From the NCBI RefSeq assembly GCF_017355785.1, contig NZ_JAFEWE010000013.1:1-64000 (forward strand): a DNA stretch of 64,000 nucleotides, in the 5' to 3' direction. The notes under the pieces were generated by a model that did not search any database, had not been told where the DNA came from, and was given only the letters and a program-made list of their open reading frames with translations. Positions 33,362 to 44,200 of the stretch are shown here, in pieces. The stretch is from Desertivirga arenae (GTDB taxonomy: Bacteria > Bacteroidota > Bacteroidia > Sphingobacteriales > Sphingobacteriaceae). How positions within the stretch are numbered: the stretch's first letter is position 1; the number at the start of each line of letters is the position of its first letter. The position numbers and the translations under genes are program-made.

Positions 33362-34252
33362 ATGAAATTATTTTCTAGTATTAGTTTTCTTCTGTTTTTT
33401 ATATCAACAGCATATTCTCAGACGACGATAAAGGTTAGTCAGATCCTGAACAATGAGAGCAATTTTGCAGCCTTGGTTAGTCAAAAAGGATTGAGAAAGG
33501 CTTTTCTTAAGGTGTCTGATAAGAATACCCTGGTGTTCAAACCCGGCCCGGTTAGTGCCCTGAAATATTATAGGGAGCAGCCAGACAGTATTGGTTATAT
33601 GAGCTGGGAACCTGAATTTGCACGGATATCTAAAAGCCTGGACTGGGGATTTTCAACGGGACCTTTCATTTACAAGGAAGTTGTTGATGGCCCAGCAAAA
33701 TACTACGGTACTTATGTTTCTATCTGGAAGAAGAACGACAAGGGAAAGTGGCGATTGGCTGTTGATTTAGGGGTATCACACAAAAAGCCGGCTAAAAAGG
33801 GCGCCATGAATTTTGCGAATCCAGTGGATGAGAAGTTTGTTCACCAGCGCTCAAAGAATAGGTTGCAGCAACGGGAAGATATCGTATTCAGTTCCGATAA
33901 ATTACTAAGTACGATTGAGAAGGCAAATAATAAGATTGCGATGAATGAGTTCCTTTCAGAGAATAGTCGCCTTATTTTGCCTGACTATGAACCTATAGTA
34001 GGAAAGAAAGCTATCATGGATTTCTGGGCTAAAAAGGATTTTAGAGAAAATTCAACTCCTTTGAAAGTAGACCGGGCTTATAGCGGTGAGTTCGCTTTTA
34101 CTCAGGGAGAGGCCACTATCTATACAAAAGTAGGGCCTAAAAAATATCATTATATACGTATTTGGGAGGTGCAGCCTGGGTTTAAGTGGAATATTATCCT
34201 TCAAATTTATAACGAAGCAGGAGAGAGTGTTTTGAAAGAGACGGAAGATTAG
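33362..34252 (+). CDS. Secreted protein with two NTF2/SnoaL-like domains
   Basis: The protein has 296 residues. Residues 1-20 are a signal peptide (…FFISTAYSQ). Two NTF2-like (DUF4440/SnoaL-type) domains follow: about 25-145, with GYMSWEPEFARISKSLDWGF, YYGTYVSIWKK and WRLAVDLGVSH, and about 180-290, with YEPIVGKKAIMDFW, AFTQGEATIY and the last strand KWNIILQIYNE. Such domains form small cone-shaped pockets used either as enzymes or as binding modules; no catalytic set stands out. It is a periplasmic or secreted protein of unknown ligand. It stands alone and converges on the MoxR gene with a 36-base gap without a terminator. Confidence 0.72.
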   Translation: MKLFSSISFLLFFISTAYSQTTIKVSQILNNESNFAALVSQKGLRKAFLKVSDKNTLVFKPGPVSALKYYREQPDSIGYMSWEPEFARISKSLDWGFSTGPFIYKEVVDGPAKYYGTYVSIWKKNDKGKWRLAVDLGVSHKKPAKKGAMNFANPVDEKFVHQRSKNRLQQREDIVFSSDKLLSTIEKANNKIAMNEFLSENSRLILPDYEPIVGKKAIMDFWAKKDFRENSTPLKVDRAYSGEFAFTQGEATIYTKVGPKKYHYIRIWEVQPGFKWNIILQIYNEAGESVLKETED

Positions 34253-34288
34253 TCCACTGATTCCTGCTTAAATTATAGATACTGCTTT

Positions 34289-35251
34289 TTATAATAGCCT
34301 TTTTATCAGATCCTCTGTTGAGATTCCTTCAGCTTCGGCCTTATAATTACGCACTATCCTGTGTCTTAAAATAGGCTCTGCTATTGCCTGTACATCTTCA
34401 ATATCCGGAGAGTATTTGCCATTTATTGCAGCGTGGCATTTAGCACCCAGAACAAGGAATTGAGAAGCTCTCGGTCCTGCTCCCCAGCTTAAGAACTTAT
34501 TAACGTCGGCTGTAGCGGTAGGGGTGTTTGGACGGGTTTTAGCGGCAAGGCCCACTGCATACTCCAATACATTGTCTGTAATCGGAATATTTCTAACAAG
34601 CTTCTGGAAATACATGATCTGTTCTGCATTGAGTATTTTCTGCAGATCTATCTGACGGTTTGCAGTGGTGTTCTTCACTACTCTTACCTCGTCCTGAAAA
34701 GAAGGATAAGATAAGAATACGTTAAACATAAAGCGATCTAATTGGGCTTCGGGAAGGGGATAGGTACCTTCTTGTTCAATTGGGTTCTGAGTTGCAAGAA
34801 CAAAGAAGGGCTTTGGTAAGGGATAAGTCTGGCCGCCTACCGTGACGATCTTCTCTTGCATGGCTTCCAGAAGCGCCGCCTGAGTTTTTGGAGGTGTCCG
34901 GTTAATCTCATCCGCCAAAATTATATTAGAAAAAACCGGTCCTTTGATAAACTTAAAAGACCGGTCTTCACCAAGTATTTCAGACCCTACAATGTCCGAG
35001 GGCATTAAGTCGGGCGTGAACTGTATGCGATTATAGCTTAAGTCAAGCACCTGTGCTACAGTATGAACTAATAGTGTTTTTGCTAGTCCCGGTACACCGA
35101 CCAGCAAACAGTGACCATTGCTGAATATAGAAATTAAAACAGATTTTACTACATCGTCTTGTCCGATAATGACATTTCCGATTTCTTCTCTTATTTTTTT
35201 ATACGACGCACTTAGGGCATCTATGGCTTCTATATCCGATTTGTAGGTCAT
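34289..35251 (-). CDS. MoxR family AAA+ ATPase
   Basis: The protein has 320 residues. Walker A is GVPGLAKT near residue 52, Walker B is ILADEINR near 115, followed by TPPKTQAALLEAMQE, and sensor 1 is FFVLATQNPIEQEGTYPLPEAQLDRF. MoxR ATPases act as chaperones that help assemble or activate partner complexes, often with DUF58 and VWA proteins encoded downstream. Here no such partner follows: the gene converges on an unrelated secreted protein. It begins four bases after the stop of the SurA-like gene, so the two are one transcription unit, which may hint at envelope protein assembly. Confidence 0.92.
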   Translation of the reverse strand: MTYKSDIEAIDALSASYKKIREEIGNVIIGQDDVVKSVLISIFSNGHCLLVGVPGLAKTLLVHTVAQVLDLSYNRIQFTPDLMPSDIVGSEILGEDRSFKFIKGPVFSNIILADEINRTPPKTQAALLEAMQEKIVTVGGQTYPLPKPFFVLATQNPIEQEGTYPLPEAQLDRFMFNVFLSYPSFQDEVRVVKNTTANRQIDLQKILNAEQIMYFQKLVRNIPITDNVLEYAVGLAAKTRPNTPTATADVNKFLSWGAGPRASQFLVLGAKCHAAINGKYSPDIEDVQAIAEPILRHRIVRNYKAEAEGISTEDLIKRLL

Positions 35252-35254
35252 GTT

Positions 35255-36604
35255 TTAGTTCGTGGATGTCCAGAGTTTTAAGCTCGAGCAAGACTGAAAT
35301 TCAGGGTCAATCTTGATATAGGTCTGCTTACGTTTCTTTTCAAACCACTCACTTGCCTTTTTGTTCAGTTTATCCTGATAAGCATCTTCCTTAAGCTTAG
35401 GGAAATCCTGATCAAGGTTAGCCTGATGTGGTTGTGTTTTAGATTTCAGATAAAAGAACCTGTATCCCTGCTTGCCTTCTTTCGATGTGAATAATTCTGG
35501 CTTAGAGTACGTTCCAACCTTCATTGTATCAACTGTAAGAAACACAGAAGGCTCCAGTTTGTCAGTAGGGATATAGGTAGTACGACTAGATACTCCTTCT
35601 GAGTTTAAAAGCATACCCCCGCTAAACTTAGTTTCATTATTATCAGAGAACAGGGAAGCTGCTGTAGCAAACGGAAGTTTTCCAGCAACAACATCGCGGT
35701 AAATACTGTCGATATGTACTTTAGTGCGGTCAAGACTCGCATTAGTAGGTTCTGTTTTAATAAGGATGTGACGTGCATGTACCTGCTCTCCTCGCCTTTC
35801 AATTACTTGTAGCACGTGAAAACCATAGTCCGTTTCAAACACCGGAGAAACTTCTCCTGCTTTAAGTTTGAAAGCCATTGCACTGAACTCCTTTACCATT
35901 GCCGTTCTGTCAAAAAATCCAAGGTCGCCACCCTCCGGAGCAGAACCCGGATCCTGAGAATATACACTTGCCAGGGTCTCAAAGCTTTCTCCTCCTTTAA
36001 CGCGCAGGCGTAATGCCTCAGCTTTATCCCGGAAGCTCTCTTTCTCCTGTTTAGTTAATTTTGGATTGATCACTACTTCACCGATCTCAACTTCTGTATT
36101 ATAGTAAGGTAAACTATCTTTAGGAATGGACTCAAAATAACGTTTAACTTCCAAAGGAGTCACCGCAATATTTTCAGTGATCTTAGAGCGCATCTTTTCT
36201 GCGATCATTTGCTCACGAACATCGGGTCTGATCTCGTCTTTATACTGAAGTACAGACCTGTTCAGGAATTTTTCTAATCTTTCCTGACCACCGGCACGTT
36301 GAACAAAAACACGCATACGACGATCAACTTCACTGCTTACATCGTCATCGGTTACTGTTACAGAGTCGATAACTGCCTGCTGGGAAAGCAATTTCTGCGT
36401 GAGCATCTGTTGAACCAGATAGCATTTAACCTCCGGGTTTTCAGTATTACCTTGTAAGATGTAGTTGGCGTAATCTCTCTCAATATCCGATTGAAGGATA
36501 ACATTGTCGCCTACGACAGCTACAATTTTATTTATAGAACGTTGCGCGTATATGTTAGTAAGTGAGGCAATCAGAATAGCAATAACCCCTAGAATTTTTC
36601 TCAT
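35255..36604 (-). CDS. SurA-like periplasmic peptidyl-prolyl isomerase
   Basis: The protein has 449 residues. The signal peptide is MRKILGVIAILIASLTNIYAQ. A SurA-type N-terminal chaperone region (KIVAVVGDNVILQSDIERDY) leads to a first parvulin domain at about 175-275 (EGGDLGFFDRTAMVKEFSAMAF, GFHVLQV) and a second, more diverged one at about 280-390 (HARHILIKTEP, FSGGMLL). This is the layout of SurA, which escorts outer-membrane barrels through the periplasm; a T9SS organism rich in such barrels needs it. The gene leads a two-gene unit with the MoxR ATPase and diverges from the 178-residue protein gene across 247 bases. Confidence 0.9.
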   Translation of the reverse strand: MRKILGVIAILIASLTNIYAQRSINKIVAVVGDNVILQSDIERDYANYILQGNTENPEVKCYLVQQMLTQKLLSQQAVIDSVTVTDDDVSSEVDRRMRVFVQRAGGQERLEKFLNRSVLQYKDEIRPDVREQMIAEKMRSKITENIAVTPLEVKRYFESIPKDSLPYYNTEVEIGEVVINPKLTKQEKESFRDKAEALRLRVKGGESFETLASVYSQDPGSAPEGGDLGFFDRTAMVKEFSAMAFKLKAGEVSPVFETDYGFHVLQVIERRGEQVHARHILIKTEPTNASLDRTKVHIDSIYRDVVAGKLPFATAASLFSDNNETKFSGGMLLNSEGVSSRTTYIPTDKLEPSVFLTVDTMKVGTYSKPELFTSKEGKQGYRFFYLKSKTQPHQANLDQDFPKLKEDAYQDKLNKKASEWFEKKRKQTYIKIDPEFQSCSSLKLWTSTN

Positions 36605-36838
36605 TCTCTCTATTAATAATTATGCCCTTCGGCAGATTTTTACATGTTAATCCAGAATCCCGCAAAATTATCAGAATAATTTGTTATTCGATCATTTTCT
36701 GAAATATAAGCTATGGGACGCTAAGGTAAGTGGATTTCCTATCTGATTTATAACGAAAACTTTATTTAACTATTTTTAACAGCCACTATTATTGTTAAAA
36801 CTTCTAAAGCCAGCTATCTGGCATTGAAATGAAATTCT

Positions 36839-36846
36839 TAATTTTG
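36839..36846 (+). promoter_or_regulatory. TAnnTTTG -7 box abutting the 178-residue protein gene
   Basis: TAATTTTG is an exact match and ends five bases before the ATG (GAGGG between, which could double as a ribosome binding site). Same architecture as cysS and tilS. Confidence 0.55.
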
Positions 36847-36851
36847 GAGGG

Positions 36852-37388
36852 ATGAGTGAACTAAGAGCAGATCATAGCGTGGCCCTTCGATTTTTAATGA
36901 CAGAAGAGCTTTACCTGGTAGACCCTATTGATTCTGTAATTGCACGGACGAATCAGGCAGAAGTAATACCGCCTTCCCCTGCGCCCTCTGTTGATGTTAG
37001 TGAGACTGTCTCCTTTGACTATCTTGGTGAGAACAATAAGTATTTTGCTATTCTGGTAAATTACCCTGGACAGCAGTATATGGCGGCTAAAGAACTGGAG
37101 GCATTGAAAAGTATACTCGGTGCGAAAAAGATGCATATAGAAGATGTAGCTCTGGTAAATTTACATAAGTATCCCTCGGCTAATTTTCATCAGCTTAAAA
37201 CCTTTCTTGCATCTAACCGCGTTGTAATCTTCGGAATCCCATCTCAACAAATACAACTACCTGCATTTCCTTTAAATCAGATTTCAGAACATGAAGGAGT
37301 GAAGGTGCTTGTTACCTTCGCGTTCTCTGAAATGATGACCGACGTTGAGAAGAAGAAAGCGTTCTGGAACGTAATGAAAGTATTTTAA
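36852..37388 (+). CDS. Uncharacterised protein, possible DNA polymerase III psi-like (HolD-like) subunit
   Basis: The protein has 178 residues with no signal peptide or membrane segment. Residues 10-25 contain a short FLMTEELYLVDP motif, then a low-complexity Pro-rich linker (about 38-48), then an alpha/beta domain: YFAILVNYPG, a helix with ELEALKSILGA, ALVNLHKY, NRVVIFGIP and a helical end (SEMMTDVEKKKAFWNVMKVF). The order (short N-terminal peptide, linker, uracil-glycosylase-like fold, and a final helix with K-K-x-F-W) recalls the psi subunit HolD, whose tail reads similarly (Arg/Lys then Leu-Trp). This is inference from pattern; identity would be low. It lies 25 bases before rdgB, a nucleotide-pool gene, which is at least compatible. 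Otherwise a conserved hypothetical. Confidence 0.6.
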   Translation: MSELRADHSVALRFLMTEELYLVDPIDSVIARTNQAEVIPPSPAPSVDVSETVSFDYLGENNKYFAILVNYPGQQYMAAKELEALKSILGAKKMHIEDVALVNLHKYPSANFHQLKTFLASNRVVIFGIPSQQIQLPAFPLNQISEHEGVKVLVTFAFSEMMTDVEKKKAFWNVMKVF

Positions 37389-37413
37389 TAACCTTATTTT
37401 TCATAGATGTAAA

Positions 37414-37998
37414 ATGCAGACCCTGGTATTTTCAACAAATAATAAGCATAAGCTGCAAGAAGTACAAGCTTTGATAGGAAGCAAATTTCAGCTAAAGACA
37501 CTTGAGGAGATAGGCTGTTTTGACGATATCCCTGAGACTGGGGCTACTTTTGAAGCAAATGCGTCGCAGAAGAGCCATTATATCTATGAACGTTTTCAGC
37601 TTGATTGTTTTTCGGATGATTCAGGTTTAGAAGTGGATGCTTTGGATAAAGAGCCAGGTGTTTTTTCTGCCCGTTATTCCGGATCCAGAGACTCGGAAGA
37701 AAACCTTCAACTTGTATTAAAGAACATGCAAGGGAAGGAGGACCGCACTGCCCGTTTCCGTTGTATGATCTCTCTAATCTTAGACGGTGAAGAGCATTTT
37801 TTTGAAGGTAGTGTTGAAGGAGAAATCACCTATACCAAGAGTGGTTCTGAGGGTTTTGGCTATGATCCTATTTTTAAACCTGCCGGCTACGATAAAACCT
37901 TCTCAGAAATGAGCGGGGAGGAGAAAAATAAGATCAGTCACCGGGGTATTGCTGTTCAGAAAATGGTCACTTTCTTAAAGTCTGTAACTATGGATTAA
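37414..37998 (+). CDS. rdgB: Non-canonical purine NTP pyrophosphatase (RdgB/HAM1)
   Basis: The protein has 194 residues, standard for the family. It shows the opening STNNKHKLQEVQALI (S/T-x-N-x-x-K), the active-site stretch FSDDSGLEVDALDKEPGVFSARY, the GFGYDPIF loop and the substrate-gating SHRGIA near the end. It hydrolyses dITP, dXTP and ITP to monophosphates, keeping damaged purines out of DNA and RNA. It follows the 178-residue protein gene by 25 bases with no separate promoter visible, so both probably share the TAATTTTG promoter upstream. Confidence 0.95.
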   Translation: MQTLVFSTNNKHKLQEVQALIGSKFQLKTLEEIGCFDDIPETGATFEANASQKSHYIYERFQLDCFSDDSGLEVDALDKEPGVFSARYSGSRDSEENLQLVLKNMQGKEDRTARFRCMISLILDGEEHFFEGSVEGEITYTKSGSEGFGYDPIFKPAGYDKTFSEMSGEEKNKISHRGIAVQKMVTFLKSVTMD

Positions 37999-38075
37999 GT
38001 CCCTGTCTCTTTTTGTTTTTCTTTTCTTTCTTTTAGCTTAAAGCTATTTAATCTTTTTTTGATTTTATTTCCGCT

Positions 38076-38230
38076 TTGTTTGGCGCTAATCCTATATTTA
38101 CGCCACGACACTCAGCTATTTTTATTTTAAATAGTACCAGTTCTCGCTGGTTACTCATAATCATTTAGAATAGGGGAAAAGTAGCAGTATTTATTTTATT
38201 AATTTTTTAGGGTTTTGATGAGGCCCTAAA
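38076..38230 (+). promoter_or_regulatory. Promoter-like boxes and hairpin leader of the 2118-residue protein gene
   Basis: The 272-base gap before this gene holds TTTG (38076-38079) and TATATTTA (38094-38101; one mismatch to TAnnTTTG, spacing 14, short). If used it gives a leader of about 165 bases. Two hairpins lie in it: AGTACCAG/CTGGTTACT (38134-38156, one bulge) and TTTAGGG/CCCTAAA (38206-38230, perfect 7 bp). Folded by eye. Confidence 0.3.
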
Positions 38231-38270
38231 GGAATTTTATTAACCTTTTAATTCGCAATTAGGCAGGAAA

Positions 38271-41200
38271 ATGAACTTAAAAACTCGCCTTATCCTAATT
38301 TTTGCCGGTATTTTTATGCCTTTGCTTTCAATAGCTCAGTATTACGGCAATTATTCTTATCGTAAAAAGCTTACGCTTAATACGACAACTTACGTCAGTG
38401 GAAATGCAGACTTAAGCAACTTTGTGGTTTTATTATCTATCACGGATAATGATCTGATTAGAACAGGATCTATATCTGACAAGCTTAGGTCAGCAAGTGC
38501 TAATGATATTGCTTTTACTGATGCTACAGTTACCCAGACCTCTGCTACTGAGTATAACTACCAGTTGGAAAGTTACGATGCTGCTACCGGTACCTTAAAA
38601 GTCTGGGTTAAAATACCAGTTTTAAAAAAGGCAAGTAATAACACGGTCTATTTCTATTTCGGTTCAAATACTCCTCCTGCCCATCCTTCGGCTAAAGATA
38701 CCTGGACCTCTGATTATAAGGCGGTTTTTCATTTTAATGAAAGTTCCGTATCAACTAATAGCGGGGCTATCACTAATGGAATAGGCTCAAATAACGCCAC
38801 ACTGAGTAGTAACACAGCTACCTTGGAAGAAGGGAAAATTGGAAAGGGGTATAAGTTTACGGGGAGCCAAAATATTGTTACTGCGAGTTCTGTGGTTTCT
38901 ACTTCAAATCAGACATTTACTATGTCTGCATGGATAAAGCCTTCGGATCTGTTAGCTTCAAGTATTGACCAGAAGATAATGTCGAATTATACTCCTGCGG
39001 TGGGATCTCACACCGGCTTCCAAATGGGTATTTACAAAAATAACAACAGTGATGTTCCAAGGGTCCAGTCTGAATTTTGGTGGGGTACTTATGGAAGTGG
39101 GACGAAAGAGACAGGAGGAGGAACTAGCCTTGTGCAGGACGGTTGGTATTTTGTACAAACGGTAGGGGAAGGTAATGGTTCGAACGCTTACATTAGAACT
39201 TATGTAAATGGAGTGCTGGAAAGATCAAAGGATGCGGGAAGTGATGGTCGCAACGGGTCTCTGTTATATCTAGGTTCCGGTAGCCCTTCTGAGGGGACCG
39301 ATCTTCGTTATTTCAAGGGGATAATGGATGAAGTGAGGATTTCTGAAGTCGCTAAGTCAGCAGATTGGATCAAAACAGAATATAATAATCAAGCAGGAAT
39401 CAGTGGTCAATCTTTTGTTTCCATTGATCACCTGGAAGTCTTAAGTACTCCTCCTTCTGTCCCTACCGACGCGAACAGTGCGGCTAATTTGATTTCTGAG
39501 ATTACCACTAACGGAACTTCGGTGGGACTCAAGGCTTCTTCGTCCTCCAATACCGCAGGCAGTATTTCTTATTATCTTACCGATGACGCTGGCGGGCGCT
39601 TTACCATTAATTCTAGTACAGGCGAAGTTACAGTTGCTAATGCAGGTTTGATTAATTATGAAATCAATCCTAGTCATACCATCACCGTTCTCGCTTCTGA
39701 TACCTATACCACTTCATCGAGTACATTTACTATAAATGTGATCAATGAGCCTGAGCCTTTTGTCAACCCGGTGGATATTAATTCCGCTGCCGACCAGGTA
39801 GCTGAAAACTCGTCTAATGGAACTACGGTGGGAATAACAGCTTTCTCTGAGAATGAAGGCACAGCGGTTACCTACAGTTTAACCGACGACGCAGGCGGGC
39901 GCTTCGCTATCAACAGTAGCACGGGTGTGATAACAGTAGCGAATGGAAACCTTTTAAACTACGAAGCGAACCCCTCTCATACGATTATTGTAAAAGCAAC
40001 AAGTGGTTCTGATTGGAAAACCTCAACGTTTACTATTGCTCTAACCGATGTACTGGAAGCTTCGACTGGAAGTAGCTACAGTAATTATCTGTACCGGAAA
40101 AAGCTTACCCTGAATGCTGCCAGTTATGTAAGTGGTACAGGGGAACTTTTAAACTTCCCAGTCTTGTTGGAAATCCATGATACGGATTTGAAGCATACCG
40201 GAAGCTTAAGTGATAAAATTAAATCAGCCACTGCTAATGATATAGCATTCAAAGAAGCTTCGGGCACTCAAAGTTCTGCAGGCGAGTTGAGCTATCAAAT
40301 AGAAAGTTATGACGCAGTAAATGGCGTTTTAAAGGTTTGGGTTAAAATTCCAAGCTTGAAGAAGTCGGTGAATAATGAGGTCTATATGTACTTCGGATCG
40401 AGTAATCCAACTTCTCACACTCCAACTGATACCTGGGGTTCTGATTACAAGGCGGTCTTCCACTTCAATGAAAACGCTTTTACAACTAATGCGGGGGGGA
40501 TTATTGATGGTAAGGGCTTGAATAATGCTACTATGACAAGTTCGGCAAATAATATGACGACCGGTATTATTGGTAGTGCTTACTCGTTCGATGGAAGTAG
40601 TCAGGTAATAAAAACGGTCAACACAATGCCTTCTACCACTAACTTTACGATATCGGCCTGGGTAAAGCGATCTGGAAATTCTGCTGATCAAAAGATCTGT
40701 TCTAATCAGGACAAAGATAATAGTGGTCGTGGTTATAAGATGGGGATTTTTACGGATGATAAGCCAGAGTCTGAATTTAATCAGGGTTCGAGTATTGACA
40801 CTCGCGGTGTTGATCCGTCTTATACCACTATTAATACAACAGACTGGTATTATCTCCAAACAGTCGTAGATGGAACAGCGCTACGAACTTATTTAAATGG
40901 GCAGCTTTACCGTTCTCGTTCTACAACTAATACTGGGGAAGTTGGTTCGTACTTGTATATCGGGGCAGGTGCTTTAAATGAGTGGCAAGGACTCCGTTTT
41001 TATTTCCATGGTTCAATTGACGAATTCCGCGTTTCCTCTGTTGCTAAATCCCCTGATTGGATCGCTACTGAATATAACAATCAGCGTTATCCATCAAATC
41101 AGGGAACTGGTTTAAACGGAGGTGATACCTTTATAAAAACCTACGGTTCTTTAGAGTTTGTAAATACTGCACCGACTAGCCCCACTGATATAAGTTCTCT

Positions 41201-44200
41201 AACTAATGAAGTTCCTGAAAATTCGGAAATCGGTACGTTGGTGGGACTGACCGTTTCAGCTTCAGATCCTGAGCAAAATCCTGTTACTTACTCCTTAACA
41301 GACAATGCTGGAGGGAGATTTACTATTAATTCTTCTACTGGCGTCGTATCTGTCGCTAATAAAACTTTACTCAATTTCGAGAAAGCACAGTCACATACAA
41401 TTACTGTGCAGGCTTCAGATGGGTACTATACTTCAAGTCAGAGCTTTACAATTGCTGTCACTAATGTTGTTGAAACGATTTCAACAATCGAGGATGTTAA
41501 TGCTGCTGCAAATGAGATTTCAGAAGGTGCTACTATCGGGACTATTGTTCCAATTACTGCCTTTGCCGAGCATGAGTTTAATGCTACTGTGATTTATTCA
41601 TTAAGTGATAACGCAGGTGGAAGATTTAAAATCAATGCAAGTACAGGTGTTGTAAGTCTGGCCTCGGAGAATCTTGATTACGAAACTACAAGTACTCATA
41701 CGATAAAGGTTGAAGCTAAGGAAGGGGCTACAACAATAGTAAAGGACTTCATCATAAATGTTACTGACTACTATGACTTCAGTTCTGGTTATGCTTTTAA
41801 AAAGTCTGTTACCCTAAATAACAACCTGTTAAATTTAAGCTCTGGCTTAAGCAATTTTCCTGCCTTGCTCCGGGTCCAGGACAATAATTTAATACTTGCA
41901 GATAGGTGTTCAGGAGTTATTGGCTCTATAGCTAACCCTGATATCGCTATTATCGATCCTACGTCCCCTACTTCGCAGCTTAACTATAAGATCAAGAGTT
42001 ACAATTCTACTAGCGGGACTATTGATGTGGAAGTTAAAATTCCGGCTCTGACCTCTACTCCGAAAATCCTTTATGTTTATTTCGGTACAGAGGCTGCCGA
42101 CCTAAGTCACACGCAAGCCTTTACAGATGCCACCTATAGTGGAGTTCCTGCCACTCCTGGTTCTGACTGGACCTCTGCAACCACTACGATCAATTCTAAT
42201 CCCGCGGCTTATACCAGCAATGGTACTTTGGAGGTTATCTACAAGAAAGCGGAGACTTTAGCCGGGGCACTGACCTATACCTGGACGGGTAGCGTAAGTA
42301 CGGATCCGACTAACGCCGGTAACTGGACCTGCACTACAAGTGGGGAAAGTAATTTATTGCCAGCCAACACAGGGAAAGTAACATTACTGATTCCGGGCGG
42401 GCTTACTAACTATCCAGTTTTAACAGCTAGTCTTTCGGCTTACGGAATTACCATTGCTTCGGGTGCTAGTCTTTCTTTAAATGGTAAGCAGTTAAATGTA
42501 AAATGTAATTTCTATAATAACGGTTCCCTCCTTTACAATGAAAATAATAGTTCAGCCCTGGCCTTCAAGGGAGAGTTGTCTAACCAATATTACTATGGAA
42601 ATACGATCAATGGACAAGTTGGAACCTTAGAAGTAAATAATACAGCAGGAAATGTCATACTACTGGGAGGAGGACTGGATGTTTATTCCCTTGTAACGGT
42701 ATCTTCAAATTCCCTGAGTTCAAATGGTTATTTAAATCTAAAAGCAAGTGCTACAACAACCGCTGCTGTTGCGCCATTGCTTAATGGTACTTCAATTTCT
42801 GGTGATGTAAATGCAGAGATATTTTTCACGGGTGGTGGATATGAGATGCGGGGGCCGAGATCTTTCTCTTCTCCTGTTAATGGAATGCAAAGCACCTTAA
42901 GTACCTACGAGCAATTACAGAAATCGATGATCATTACCGGGCCGGGTGGTGAAAGTAATGGCTTCGATCCGGGAGGTGGTTTAAGGCCGAACGCTGCAAC
43001 CCTTACCCGGTACTATGAACCCGCTAAGGTAACGCAGTCTCAGTTTGTGGATGTGGGGAATATTAAGGATCCTTTACTTCCTGGAAACGGCGTTTTTATC
43101 TATTTCCGTGGTAACAGAAATGGGTACACGAGAGAAACAGCGACGAGCTCTCATAAGCTTAATGCCCCATTTATGGATCCTGAAAATACGGCAGTCAAGC
43201 TGGAAGGACCGGTAAACCAGGGTGATGTTAAGGTTGATTTCACCTTTACAAATAATGGAGAAGCGGCCCGGGACGGTTTTAACCTGATTGGAAACCCTTA
43301 CCAGGCCGTGATCGACTGGGAAGCTGTGGAGAAAGTTGGTGTGGGTACACAATTGGTTGTAGCCAAGCCGACGGGCGGATTTGCAACATACATGAAGCCT
43401 AACAACTCTGATGTTTACATTACAGCAAACGCTAACAGCTCGCCTTACACTGGTGGCACCCTTCGCTATATCCAGCCTGGATTAGCTTTCTATGCAAAAG
43501 CTACAGGCCCTGGATCCTATGTAAAGTTCAAAGAGGGCGATAAAGTAATATTAACCAGTACAGAAACTCCGGCTAAACTTCTCTCTACCCGCCAAAGTGA
43601 TGTATCAATATCGATAGCTGGCGTAGAAAAGCCAACAGTAAAGGCAATTTCATCCACGAAGATCTTAAGAATGAACCTGGAAGGAAAAACGAATACGGAG
43701 GAATCTGTAGTGCTCTTCAATCCGAACTTTGATTCAAAAGCAGTGCTTAATGAGGATGCAACTGTCTTTGGTTCGAGCACAGTTACATTCAGCACGCTTT
43801 CTTCAGATAATGTAAGATTAGTAATTAACGCTCTGCCTACGGCTACCAGTACCACTATTATTCCCCTGAACATAAATGCTGAAAATACCGAGGATGTTAA
43901 GTTGAACTTTACAGATCTTTCAGCTATTGGTAATGCTCAACTGGTATTAGTAGACAGCTACCTGAATAAAACTATCGAAATCACATCTTCTAACGCCAGC
44001 TATCCTTTTACTATTGATAAGTCGGTTGCTGCAAGCTATGGAACTACAAGGTTAAAACTTATCGTTAATCCACCTTCTGTTCTTCCACTCGAAGCGGGAA
44101 GCTTTATAGCCAGGAAACAGAACAACGAAGTGAAACTTAACTGGACCACTCTATCTGAAAGCAGGTCGAAGGAATTCTTAATCGAGAAGTCGTTTAACGG

